5,231 nt of DNA from assembly GCA_964446285.1 (NCBI GenBank), contig CAYUNT010000267.1, forward strand, positions 1 through 5,231. Direction: 5' to 3'. Below, one piece after another: positions 1 through 5,231 of this stretch (position 1 is the stretch's first letter; the number at the start of each line of letters is the position of its first letter). The notes under the pieces are model-generated. The model searched no databases and was not told the origin of the DNA. It saw only the letters and a program-made list of their open reading frames with translations. Made by a program: the position numbers and the translations under genes. The stretch is from CAYUNT01 sp964446285. Lineage in GTDB: Bacteria; Sumerlaeota; Sumerlaeia; SLMS01; CAYUNT01.

Positions 1-21
1 GAGCGCCCCGCCCTCTATGTA

Positions 22-43
22 GCGGCGAGTTCCCTCCCGCCGC
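22..43. repeat. Short GC-rich imperfect hairpin in the leader region
   Basis: The arms gcggcgag (22-29) and cccgccgc (36-43) can pair over eight positions with one mismatch, around a six-base loop ttccct. It lies about 130 bases upstream of the first gene and is not followed by a T-tract, so it does not look like an intrinsic terminator for a + strand gene. It could be a degenerate copy of a dispersed palindromic repeat, or simply GC-rich sequence. Other copies would have to be found elsewhere in the genome to call it a repeat family. Confidence 0.4.
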
Positions 44-159
44 AAGAAGGAGTTCGCGCTGGGACGGCCCGTCAACGCTTTGGCGGGGGATGCGTCCTAT
101 TCCCCAGAGGACCTGTGAGAAGAAGCAAAGCGGCATTTGATATTGCCGATGCAAATAAT

Positions 160-164
160 AGGAG
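160..164 (+). promoter_or_regulatory. Ribosome binding site of the secreted-protein gene
   Basis: The sequence aggag lies six bases upstream of the ATG at 171-173. This is a near-ideal Shine-Dalgarno match and spacing. It decides the start of the gene at 171 and disfavours the overlapping ATG at 137 in another frame. Confidence 0.8.
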
Positions 165-170
165 ACCCAA

Positions 171-1397
171 ATGAAAATCTCGCAAAGCTTTTTCCGAAGA
201 GTATGCCTGGGCTTAGGACTTTTGCCATTGCTGGGCGCGCAATATGCCCTGGGACAGCCTGCCGCCGCCGTCGCGCCCGGGGCGTATCAGGACCTCTGGA
301 TTCCCGCAGCGCGCAAATTGGCCGCTGAGCATCCGGAATACACGGGACTAACAGACTTTATCGACGCGCTCGACCGCATGGACACGATGTCCTGCATCAA
401 AGAGAAAAGGAATATCGACAAAATTTCCCAAGAGGGATGGCGCACGTCGTATCCCGGCGTCACTGGCGCCTTACAATCCCAGTCCGCCGCGCTCGAAGCC
501 GCCTGGAAGGCCGCGGGAGCCGCGCCCTGCCCCTTGCCGTCAACAACAGAGGTCATGTCTCCGGTTCCAAACTTTCTGAAGGCGCAGCTGATCTGCGGCT
601 TGATGCAAGCCGAGGCGTGCCGTCTCGAAGCCTCCGGACAGCCCGATGTGGCGCTTCACCGTGCCGTGCTCTCCTGGCGGTTTGCCAACCGGTTTTCCGT
701 GAGCGGCGTGGGCCTGATCCACCACATGATCGCCATTGGGCAGCGGGCCGCCTCCGCCAAAGTGATAGCCATGATTTTGCGCAATCCCGCTTTTTCCGCG
801 GATGCGGCGCAAAAAGCCGGCGCGGCGCTCGTGGACCTCGAACATGCCCGCTTGACGTTCGCCGATGTGACCAAAAGTGAAATTAGCACCTGTCTGGCCG
901 CGCAAAAGGCGATGCGCAATAATCCCGCGCAGATTCAACAGGTCATTGCTCAATCGCCCAATCTCAAGGATTATTATACGGATTACTTCAAGAATTTCGA
1001 CGCTATCGAGACGGAAGTGAACCGGGCGCTGCCGCTCGTTTTGGCGGATTTGGAAAAGCCATTTGCCCAGCGCACTCTGCGCACGCGCGATTCCCTCAAG
1101 ACTGTTACAAGCAACACCTATGCGCAAGAAATGCTCGCCTCATGCGTCGAAGAAGCATCCGTCCGCGCGGACGTGGAACTGGCGTATTTGCGGCTTTGCG
1201 AGGCGCTTTGCGCGCTGAAAATGGGCAAGCCCGAGATTGCAGCCACGTTCCTCGATCCCTTCACCGGCAAACCACTCGTCATTTTGCCAGATCGCGTCTA
1301 TAGCCTCGGCCCCGACGGCGCGGACCAGGGCGGCACGCAGGAATACGACTCGAAACAAGGCGGCATCAGCGCAGGCGACATCTTCGTGCTTCGGTGA
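171..1397 (+). CDS. Exported helical protein of unknown function with a pseudopilin-like C-terminal segment
   Basis: A 408-residue protein that I cannot assign to a named family. The N-terminus is a signal peptide: MKISQSFFRR, then a hydrophobic core to about residue 25, with likely cleavage after ALG (residue 28). The mature protein is probably periplasmic or secreted. Residues 35-350 are Ala-rich and predicted mostly helical by eye, with a helical-repeat feel around 135-300 (for example HRAVLSWRFANRF near 163-175). Mature-region cysteines sit near 75, 120, 142, 150, 241, 325, 343 and 347, so disulfides are possible. The last 50 residues change character: DPFTGKPL (362-369), then YSLGPDGADQGG (377-388) and GDIFV (402-406). 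This resembles the C-terminal loop of GspG-type pseudopilins and of many uncharacterised secreted proteins of the Planctomycetota group (family recollection). There is no prepilin peptidase site, so it is not a pilin. The start is fixed by a strong ribosome binding site. It is a single gene, convergent with the phosphoesterase, with a terminator 28 bases after its stop. Confidence 0.85.
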   Translation: MKISQSFFRRVCLGLGLLPLLGAQYALGQPAAAVAPGAYQDLWIPAARKLAAEHPEYTGLTDFIDALDRMDTMSCIKEKRNIDKISQEGWRTSYPGVTGALQSQSAALEAAWKAAGAAPCPLPSTTEVMSPVPNFLKAQLICGLMQAEACRLEASGQPDVALHRAVLSWRFANRFSVSGVGLIHHMIAIGQRAASAKVIAMILRNPAFSADAAQKAGAALVDLEHARLTFADVTKSEISTCLAAQKAMRNNPAQIQQVIAQSPNLKDYYTDYFKNFDAIETEVNRALPLVLADLEKPFAQRTLRTRDSLKTVTSNTYAQEMLASCVEEASVRADVELAYLRLCEALCALKMGKPEIAATFLDPFTGKPLVILPDRVYSLGPDGADQGGTQEYDSKQGGISAGDIFVLR

Positions 1398-1424
1398 GGC
1401 GGCGCAGACCAGCGAAAAAGACGA

Positions 1425-1519
1425 GACAGGATTTACAGGATGGACAGGGATAGATAAAAGCGCCACCATGCGCTTGTCTTCTTCATCGCATGTTCATCTT
1501 GTGAATCCAGTCTATTTTT
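1425..1519. terminator. Long bidirectional intrinsic terminator between convergent genes
   Basis: The arm 1425-1451 and the arm 1485-1512 are imperfect reverse complements. I count about 22 Watson-Crick pairs, three G-U pairs (in the + strand RNA), two mismatches and one bulged base. Inside the loop is a second perfect stem, aagcgc (1458-1463) with gcgctt (1470-1475), around caccat. On the + strand the outer stem runs directly into tattttt (1513-1519). On the - strand it is followed by tcgtcttttt (complement of 1415-1424). It can therefore end both the secreted-protein transcript and the phosphoesterase transcript. The three G-U pairs become C-A mismatches in the - strand RNA, so the + direction should be stronger. 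The outer right arm reaches the first base of the phosphoesterase stop codon. Confidence 0.75.
1426..1452 (+). repeat. Three tandem copies of a nine-base unit (acaggattt-like)
   Basis: The units are acaggattt (1426-1434), acaggatgg (1435-1443) and acagggata (1444-1452). A degenerate reverse-complement set forms the opposite arm at 1485-1512. I recall similar tandem tracts built on an aggat-n-acaggat theme in intergenic spaces of environmental bacterial genomes. That is memory, not a search result. Here the repeat supplies the left arm of the terminator stem. Confidence 0.7.
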
Positions 1520-3347
1520 CAAAGCGCAGGCGGCCGAAGTAGTAGAGTTGCGGGGGGTGGTTGTCCATCTTGGACCAGTCGCGCTGCACAGGAGCGGCTT
1601 GGGTGCGGTGGCGGCGGACATTGAGGCCCCACACATCGCCCGCGCGAGGCGGCGAAACGCCAAACGCACTAAACGGCACGCGGAATTCAGCGCTCCAAAA
1701 GTTTGTTCCCACAAAGGTTTTCACGTCATAGTCGTAACTGAAAAGTCCTTTGGGACTGCTGCAAAACTTTGTGCCTTTTGAATTGGCCATGATGCGGAAA
1801 TAATCGCGCCCGGCCAGATTGGGCTGCAGGAAAAATTCGAAATCGTCATCGCCGAACACGAGCGGCAGTTTCCCGTGCGCGCCCGCGGATAGGCCCTTGG
1901 GATTCGGCTCTTCGCCCCATACGCCAAAATATAAATACCGGTCATCGTAAAGGATTTTCACCTCGGTCACTTCCGGCGCGGGGGTTCCGAGCGTGTCGGT
2001 CTGGAACTTCGCAATGGCAGGCACGCCGCGCCAGGCCGGATCGTCTGTCTTGCCGTCGAAAACCCAGGCCCCGCGCGGGGTTTGCGCCGCCGTCTCGGGC
2101 GGAACAAACAGATGCACATAGTGCGCCAGGCTGGTTTCCACGCCGGCGGAATTGCGCCAGGGCGATTCGCAACGCAGGCGTGGCAGGTCCCCGCGTTTGA
2201 ACTCGCCGCGCGGGCCGCGCACGCGGAATTCGAGCGTGCGGCTTGTGCCCGGATCGAGGCGCACGTCGGCTGCCTGCGGCGCGAAACTCCATCGCGCATC
2301 AGGGATTTCCCAGCGCAGCGCAAACGTGCGCTCTTCGGCGGCGCGGTTGCGCACAGGCACGCGCACCACCGCATCCACCGGCCCGCGCGACGGATCGGGA
2401 ATCGTCACGCCGCTATCCTCTTCCATCCACGCGCCCGTGCGCGCCCACTCGCTTGCAGGAACATCCTCGACGCCCCATATATGCCCCGGCTCGGCGATGG
2501 CGTAATGCGGCCTTCCAGCGTCGCCGCCCTCTGACGCCATCGACACAATCAGGTATTGATGCGACCGCCCCGCCGCATGATCCGGTCCGAGCGTGATCCG
2601 CCCCGAGGAATTCAAGCAGAAATAGTCGATTCCATCTATATTCACATAATCATATACGTGCGCATGGCCCGTGAACACCGCGCGCACGGGGTAGCGGCAC
2701 AGGAGCGGATGCAGCCAGTTCCAGGATTCGGCGTATTCCTTGTAATCGCCGGGCGCGCTGCCGTGGCGCATCTGGAGCGGCGGGTGCAGGGAAACAAAAA
2801 TGGCGCTGGCGCTGCGGTGGCGTTCGAGGTCGCGTTCGAGCCATTTGCGCTGTGCGTCGGAAAATTTGTAGAATTCGCCGCCGTCGAACGCGTCGAGAAC
2901 GATGAAATGCGCCGATAGAAAATCAAAGGAATAGTAATAAGGTTTCCGCCCCCATGCCTCGCCGTAGATCGGGCGCATTTCTTCGGTCGTGAGGTCGTGA
3001 TTGCCGGGCGTCGGGTAAAAGGGCGCCTGGAGCGGGGCGATTTGCTGGCGGAATTGCTGCCACTCGCTCTGTGCGCGCCCGGGGTTGCTGTGGTAGCCGT
3101 GGATCATGTCGCCCACATGCAGCACAAACGCCGGGTGCAACAGGCTTGTTTCGCGGACCGCGCGCTCGAAGGTGGCGGGATTGTCGAACTGGCTGTCGCC
3201 CCAGACAACGAACTGAAATTGGCGGGCCGGGCGCGTGGATGCGCATCCGGCCGCCATCGCCAGCAGAATGCACAGGATTGCTCCCAGCGGGGCGTTTCCT
3301 CTGGGCCAATTGCCGGGAATTGCCGATGGAAACAGGAAATTGCGCAT
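1512..3347 (-). CDS. Lipoprotein metallophosphoesterase (calcineurin-like) with C-terminal CBM9-like domain
   Basis: A 611-residue predicted lipid-anchored phosphoesterase. The signal has an unusually long Pro-containing n-region (1-20), a hydrophobic core and lipobox AAG-C35. The catalytic domain (about 44-270) shows the calcineurin-like metal motifs in order: GDSQ (50-53), GD (79-80), GNHD (115-118), SLHPP with His188, and GHAH (227-230). The first motif has Gln53 where the classical GDxH has His, a variant seen in some subfamilies. Residues about 322-415 look like a beta-sandwich linker, possibly NEW3-like. Residues about 428-610 match the CBM9-like/DOMON pattern: DGKTDDPAW (431-439), YDDRYLYFGVW (467-477), DDFEFFLQP (501-509), WSAEFRVPFSAFG (551-563) and GDVWGLNVRR (570-579). 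The family hydrolyses phosphomono- or diesters with two metal ions; the substrate here is unknown, and the CBM9-like part suggests binding to glycan or envelope material. The start is backed by ggagg seven bases upstream. It follows the exporter by 43 bases, probably in one operon. It is not LpxH, which is a small cytosolic enzyme without these extra domains. Confidence 0.88.
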   Translation of the reverse strand: MRNFLFPSAIPGNWPRGNAPLGAILCILLAMAAGCASTRPARQFQFVVWGDSQFDNPATFERAVRETSLLHPAFVLHVGDMIHGYHSNPGRAQSEWQQFRQQIAPLQAPFYPTPGNHDLTTEEMRPIYGEAWGRKPYYYSFDFLSAHFIVLDAFDGGEFYKFSDAQRKWLERDLERHRSASAIFVSLHPPLQMRHGSAPGDYKEYAESWNWLHPLLCRYPVRAVFTGHAHVYDYVNIDGIDYFCLNSSGRITLGPDHAAGRSHQYLIVSMASEGGDAGRPHYAIAEPGHIWGVEDVPASEWARTGAWMEEDSGVTIPDPSRGPVDAVVRVPVRNRAAEERTFALRWEIPDARWSFAPQAADVRLDPGTSRTLEFRVRGPRGEFKRGDLPRLRCESPWRNSAGVETSLAHYVHLFVPPETAAQTPRGAWVFDGKTDDPAWRGVPAIAKFQTDTLGTPAPEVTEVKILYDDRYLYFGVWGEEPNPKGLSAGAHGKLPLVFGDDDFEFFLQPNLAGRDYFRIMANSKGTKFCSSPKGLFSYDYDVKTFVGTNFWSAEFRVPFSAFGVSPPRAGDVWGLNVRRHRTQAAPVQRDWSKMDNHPPQLYYFGRLRFEK

Positions 3348-3389
3348 GGAAGCGCCTCCGGTTTTGTCTGTCCCGGCAATTCCGCCGGG
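3308..3389 (-). promoter_or_regulatory. Overlapping inverted repeats around the phosphoesterase start
   Basis: An 11-base perfect inverted repeat has arms aattgccggga (3308-3318) and tcccggcaatt (3371-3381). It encloses the ribosome binding site and start codon in a 52-base loop. A second, mutually exclusive local hairpin uses cccggc (3372-3377) and gccggg (3384-3389) with a six-base loop; it begins one base after the exporter stop codon. A third alternative pairs 3316-3325 with 3374-3383 over ten bases. No T-tract follows the local hairpin on the - strand (acagacaaaacc), so it is not a standard terminator. A role in translational control, mRNA processing or differential stability within the operon is inference. 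Confidence 0.4.
3355..3359 (-). promoter_or_regulatory. Ribosome binding site of the phosphoesterase gene
   Basis: On the - strand ggagg sits seven bases before the ATG at 3347-3345. It fixes the start despite the long n-region of the signal peptide; the only other in-frame ATG nearby (residue 31) would remove the signal sequence. The site lies in the loop enclosed by the inverted repeat 3308-3318/3371-3381. Confidence 0.8.
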
Positions 3390-3390
3390 G

Positions 3391-5231
3391 TCATTTCACG
3401 GGTGCAGGGGCAGGGGCAGGCGCGGGCGCCACGGCGCCGTTTTGCAGCGCATAGAGCGTTCGGTAAAATTCGACGCGCGACATCAGGTCGTCATGCGTGC
3501 CGGATTCAATGATTTTTCCGTCCTGCATAACCACGATGAGGTCCGCGCGGCGCACAGTCGAGAGACGGTGCGCCACAACAAGCGCCGTGCGCCCTTCGAG
3601 GAGACGGTCGATCGCCGCTTGCACGAGGGCCTCGCTTTGCGAGTCGAGGTGCGAAGTGGCTTCATCGAAAAGCAAAATGGGCGGATCGCGGTAGAGGGCG
3701 CGGGCAATGGCAATTCGCTGCGCTTGCCCGCCAGAAAGGCGCCCGCCCGCCTGTCCAATCACCGTGTCGTATCCCTGTTCGAGTTCGAGGATGAAATCAT
3801 GAGCGTTGGCGGCTCGCGCGCATTCCTCCGCCTTTTTGCGGTCTGCCGCCGGAGCGCCATAGGCGATGTTGTGCAATACTGTGTCGTTGAAAAGCAGAGT
3901 TTCCTGCGTCACCACGCCGAAGAGGCGGCGCAATTCCGCCAAATCAATTTCGCGCAAATCCACGCCATCGAGCAGAATCCGCCCCTGCGTGGGATCGTAA
4001 AGGCGCGGCAGGAGGCCCACCAGGGTGGATTTGCCCGCTCCGCTTGGCCCCACAAGCGCAACGATTTTCCCCTTGGGGATTTCCAGCCGGATGCCGCTCA
4101 GGACCGTCTCCTCGCCATAGGCAAACGAAACGTTATCCAGGCGGATGGCCTCGCGAAATTCGGGCGGCTTCACATCCGCCGCTGGAGGAGTAACCTGCGG
4201 CCGCAGCGCGAGCATTTCCATTACGCGCTCGGCGCTTACCAACGCCTCCTGAATCTGAATATGGAGTTTCGACAGGCTCTTGATCGGCTGGTAAAATTGC
4301 GTCAGGGCGAGGACATAAGTTACAAAATACTCGATTGGCAGGCTGTGGCGGACCATAACCATGTAGCCGCCAAAAAGCAGAATGCCGCCGATTCCGATGG
4401 CCCCGAGCGCTTCCATAAGCGGGCTGGTTCCGAAGCGGATGATTCGGCCCTTCATGCTTAGATGGAAGATGTTCAGGGCCTTTTCCGCATAGCGGCGGAT
4501 TTCGCGCTCTTCTGTGCCGAATAATTTAATGAGGTGGTAATTGCGCAGGGCGTCGTTCAGGATGGACGACTGCTGGTCGGTTTGTTTTTTGGATTTTTGC
4601 GTGATTTTGCGCAGCCGGCGGCCAAATACGATAAGAATGATCGCGGCGATGGGCAAAACAAACATCGTGAAAACGGACATGGCGCAACTGAGCGAAAACA
4701 GCAAAATAATCAGTCCGAACAGGGTGAATGGATGCTGCATGCCATCGCGGATGATGCTGATGGCCATTCCCTGGATGGTGTTGATGTCGCTGCCGATGCG
4801 CGAGATCAAATAGCCGGTGGTTTTGCTTTTGAAAAACATGTAGTCTTGGCCAAGGACGCGCCGCAATACATCCACCTGCAAATCCACCGTGCTGCGGCCA
4901 ATCGCGTGCGTGAGGCAGTAATTCGCCACGTATTCAAACGCGCCTTTCAGCACGGTGATGACGATGAGCACAATGGCGATGAGCATGAGGGCCTTGAATG
5001 GATTGGCGCGGGCCAGGGCGTGAAAACGGTCGCGAAGCGGAATCAACCTTTGCTGTATCCAATCTTCCGCCGCGCGGGCGATGCGCGACTTTTTGAAGGC
5101 GTTGGATTTCAGCGATTCCTTGCCGGTGGCTGCCGGTGGGGCGGCGCCGTCGCTATCGCCCGAAGACGCGCTGGCGCTCGAAGCGGGCTTGGAGGGAGCC
5201 GCCGAAGAGGCCGCGGCGGCGGAGGGAGAGG
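3391..5231 (-). CDS. ABC exporter, permease fused to ATPase (MsbA/lipid-multidrug type), 5'-partial
   Basis: A half-transporter of the type that exports lipids, lipid A precursors or drugs across the inner membrane as a homodimer. The frame is open to the right edge, so the true start is outside. A TTG at 5046 is possible but has no properly spaced ribosome binding site, and only about five membrane segments follow it where the family has six, so TM1 is probably missing. Numbering from that TTG, hydrophobic segments lie near 17-44, 105-122, 123-141, 206-231 and 238-255. The ATPase (about 300-535) is complete: A-loop Tyr310, Walker A GPSGAGKST (333-341), Q-loop Gln381, signature LSGGQ (437-441), Walker B ILLFDEAT (457-464) with Glu462, D-loop SHLD (465-468; SALD is commoner) and switch His493. 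It should be ATP-active. Upstream of the TTG, 61 further codons encode an Ala/Ser/Pro/Gly-rich stretch and then a charged helix (KSRIARAAEDWIQQR). The C-terminus is an Ala-Pro repeat. The substrate cannot be told from sequence; MsbA is the closest general type. It lies upstream of the phosphoesterase in the same direction. Confidence 0.9.
   Translation of the reverse strand, partial: SPSAAAASSAAPSKPASSASASSGDSDGAAPPAATGKESLKSNAFKKSRIARAAEDWIQQRLIPLRDRFHALARANPFKALMLIAIVLIVITVLKGAFEYVANYCLTHAIGRSTVDLQVDVLRRVLGQDYMFFKSKTTGYLISRIGSDINTIQGMAISIIRDGMQHPFTLFGLIILLFSLSCAMSVFTMFVLPIAAIILIVFGRRLRKITQKSKKQTDQQSSILNDALRNYHLIKLFGTEEREIRRYAEKALNIFHLSMKGRIIRFGTSPLMEALGAIGIGGILLFGGYMVMVRHSLPIEYFVTYVLALTQFYQPIKSLSKLHIQIQEALVSAERVMEMLALRPQVTPPAADVKPPEFREAIRLDNVSFAYGEETVLSGIRLEIPKGKIVALVGPSGAGKSTLVGLLPRLYDPTQGRILLDGVDLREIDLAELRRLFGVVTQETLLFNDTVLHNIAYGAPAADRKKAEECARAANAHDFILELEQGYDTVIGQAGGRLSGGQAQRIAIARALYRDPPILLFDEATSHLDSQSEALVQAAIDRLLEGRTALVVAHRLSTVRRADLIVVMQDGKIIESGTHDDLMSRVEFYRTLYALQNGAVAPAPAPAPAPVK
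3400..3429 (-). repeat. Six-base tandem repeat encoding an Ala-Pro tail
   Basis: Five degenerate six-base units (ggggca-like on the + strand, degenerating to gggcgc) encode PAPAPAPAPA just before the last two residues of the exporter. The left copies are identical (gcaggg), while the right copies have drifted at third positions. The repeat is in frame and any whole-unit slippage would only lengthen or shorten the tail. Confidence 0.7.
5122..5231 (-). other. Ala/Ser/Pro-rich low-complexity segment of the exporter
   Basis: The 36 codons before the charged helix are almost entirely Ala, Ser, Pro and Gly, with a few Lys and Asp. They precede the first visible membrane helix by about 40 residues. 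The segment is either a disordered N-terminal extension or an insertion in the loop between TM1 and TM2; the window edge hides which. No stop codon and no ATG or GTG occurs in this frame between 5047 and 5231. Confidence 0.65.

Larger units (their letters stand above)
1..170. other. Leader/intergenic region upstream of the secreted-protein gene
   Basis: No gene can be supported here. All three + frames are open over much of the stretch, which is expected at this GC content, and none gives a recognisable protein. Composition changes at about 130-175, where the DNA becomes clearly A/T-richer just before the start codon; such a shift is common in promoter and translation-start regions. The box ttgata at 137-142 resembles a -35 or a weak -10 element, but no partner hexamer sits at 16-18 bases spacing, so no sigma-70 promoter is annotated. 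The transcription start could be outside the window or use a different sigma factor. Confidence 0.5.

Noticed and set aside
137..160. Sigma-70 promoter formed by ttgata (137-142) and ataata (155-160)
   Set aside because: The spacing is only 12 bases, too short for a functional -35/-10 pair, and the second box overlaps the ribosome binding site.
1..174. Possible tail of a + strand gene running into the window and overlapping the ATG at 171
   Set aside because: The frame is open from base 1 to the TGA at 172-174, but its translation is not protein-like to me. The other two frames are also largely open, so the signal is explained by GC content.
540..1127. A 195-codon open frame on the - strand inside the secreted-protein gene
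   Set aside because: It is fully antisense to a gene with a good start site, signal peptide and terminator, and its translation resembles nothing known to me.
1426..1512. CRISPR-like array from the short repeats between the convergent genes
   Set aside because: The units are nine bases long, directly abutting with no spacers, and the second set is inverted; this is a terminator-type structure.
1512..3347. Phosphoesterase as LpxH, partnering MsbA in lipid A synthesis
   Set aside because: LpxH is a cytosolic enzyme of about 240 residues. This protein has a lipobox signal and two additional C-terminal domains, so the neighbourhood resemblance is not enough.
3235..4461. A 408-codon open frame on the + strand opposite the exporter and the start of the phosphoesterase
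   Set aside because: It lies antisense to a protein with every ABC motif intact, has no recognisable domain and no signal or ribosome binding site. Long antisense frames are common in GC-rich genes.
5044..5046. TTG as the start codon of the exporter
   Set aside because: No properly spaced ribosome binding site precedes it (aaagg is immediately adjacent), the open frame continues upstream, and starting here leaves only about five of six expected membrane helices.

Overview
The window is 5.2 kb of moderately GC-rich bacterial DNA with three protein genes in a convergent layout. A secreted protein of unknown function lies on the + strand (171-1397). On the - strand an ABC exporter (entering from beyond the right edge and ending at 3391) is followed 43 bases later by a lipoprotein metallophosphoesterase (3347-1512). 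Gram-negative envelope features (a lipobox lipoprotein, an MsbA-type exporter), plus the style of the + strand protein, suggest a member of the Planctomycetota-Verrucomicrobiota-Lentisphaerota group or a neighbouring candidate phylum such as Sumerlaeota or Hydrogenedentota. That placement is an impression from protein style; there is no marker gene to prove it.

Left part (1-170): intergenic or leader DNA with a short GC-rich hairpin (22-43) and a good ribosome binding site (160-164) for the first gene. No convincing sigma-70 promoter was found. The first gene encodes a 408-residue exported, mostly helical protein. It ends in a short segment resembling the C-terminal calcium-loop region of type II secretion pseudopilins, although its N-terminus is not a pilin.

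Middle (1398-1511): the gap between the convergent genes is filled by a long imperfect hairpin. Its left arm is three tandem copies of a nine-base unit (acaggattt-like). T-rich tracts flank it on both sides in the appropriate orientation, so it is best read as a bidirectional intrinsic terminator.

Right part (1512-5231): the likely transcription unit runs right to left, exporter first and phosphoesterase second. The exporter has every nucleotide-binding motif but only about five visible membrane segments. Its frame stays open to the window edge through an Ala/Ser/Pro-rich stretch, so its true start and probably its first membrane helix lie outside. The phosphoesterase has a predicted lipid anchor, a calcineurin-like catalytic domain with nearly all metal-ligand motifs, a beta-sandwich-like linker and a C-terminal CBM9-like domain. 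The exporter-phosphoesterase junction carries overlapping inverted repeats that enclose the phosphoesterase ribosome binding site and start codon.

The three genes do not form an obvious known pathway. The shared theme is the cell envelope: export across the inner membrane and a lipid-anchored hydrolase that may bind glycans. I see no mobile element, CRISPR array, RNA gene or clear new defence system. The less ordinary signals are the terminator repeat, the start-site inverted repeats, the pseudopilin-like tail and the exporter's low-complexity ends.
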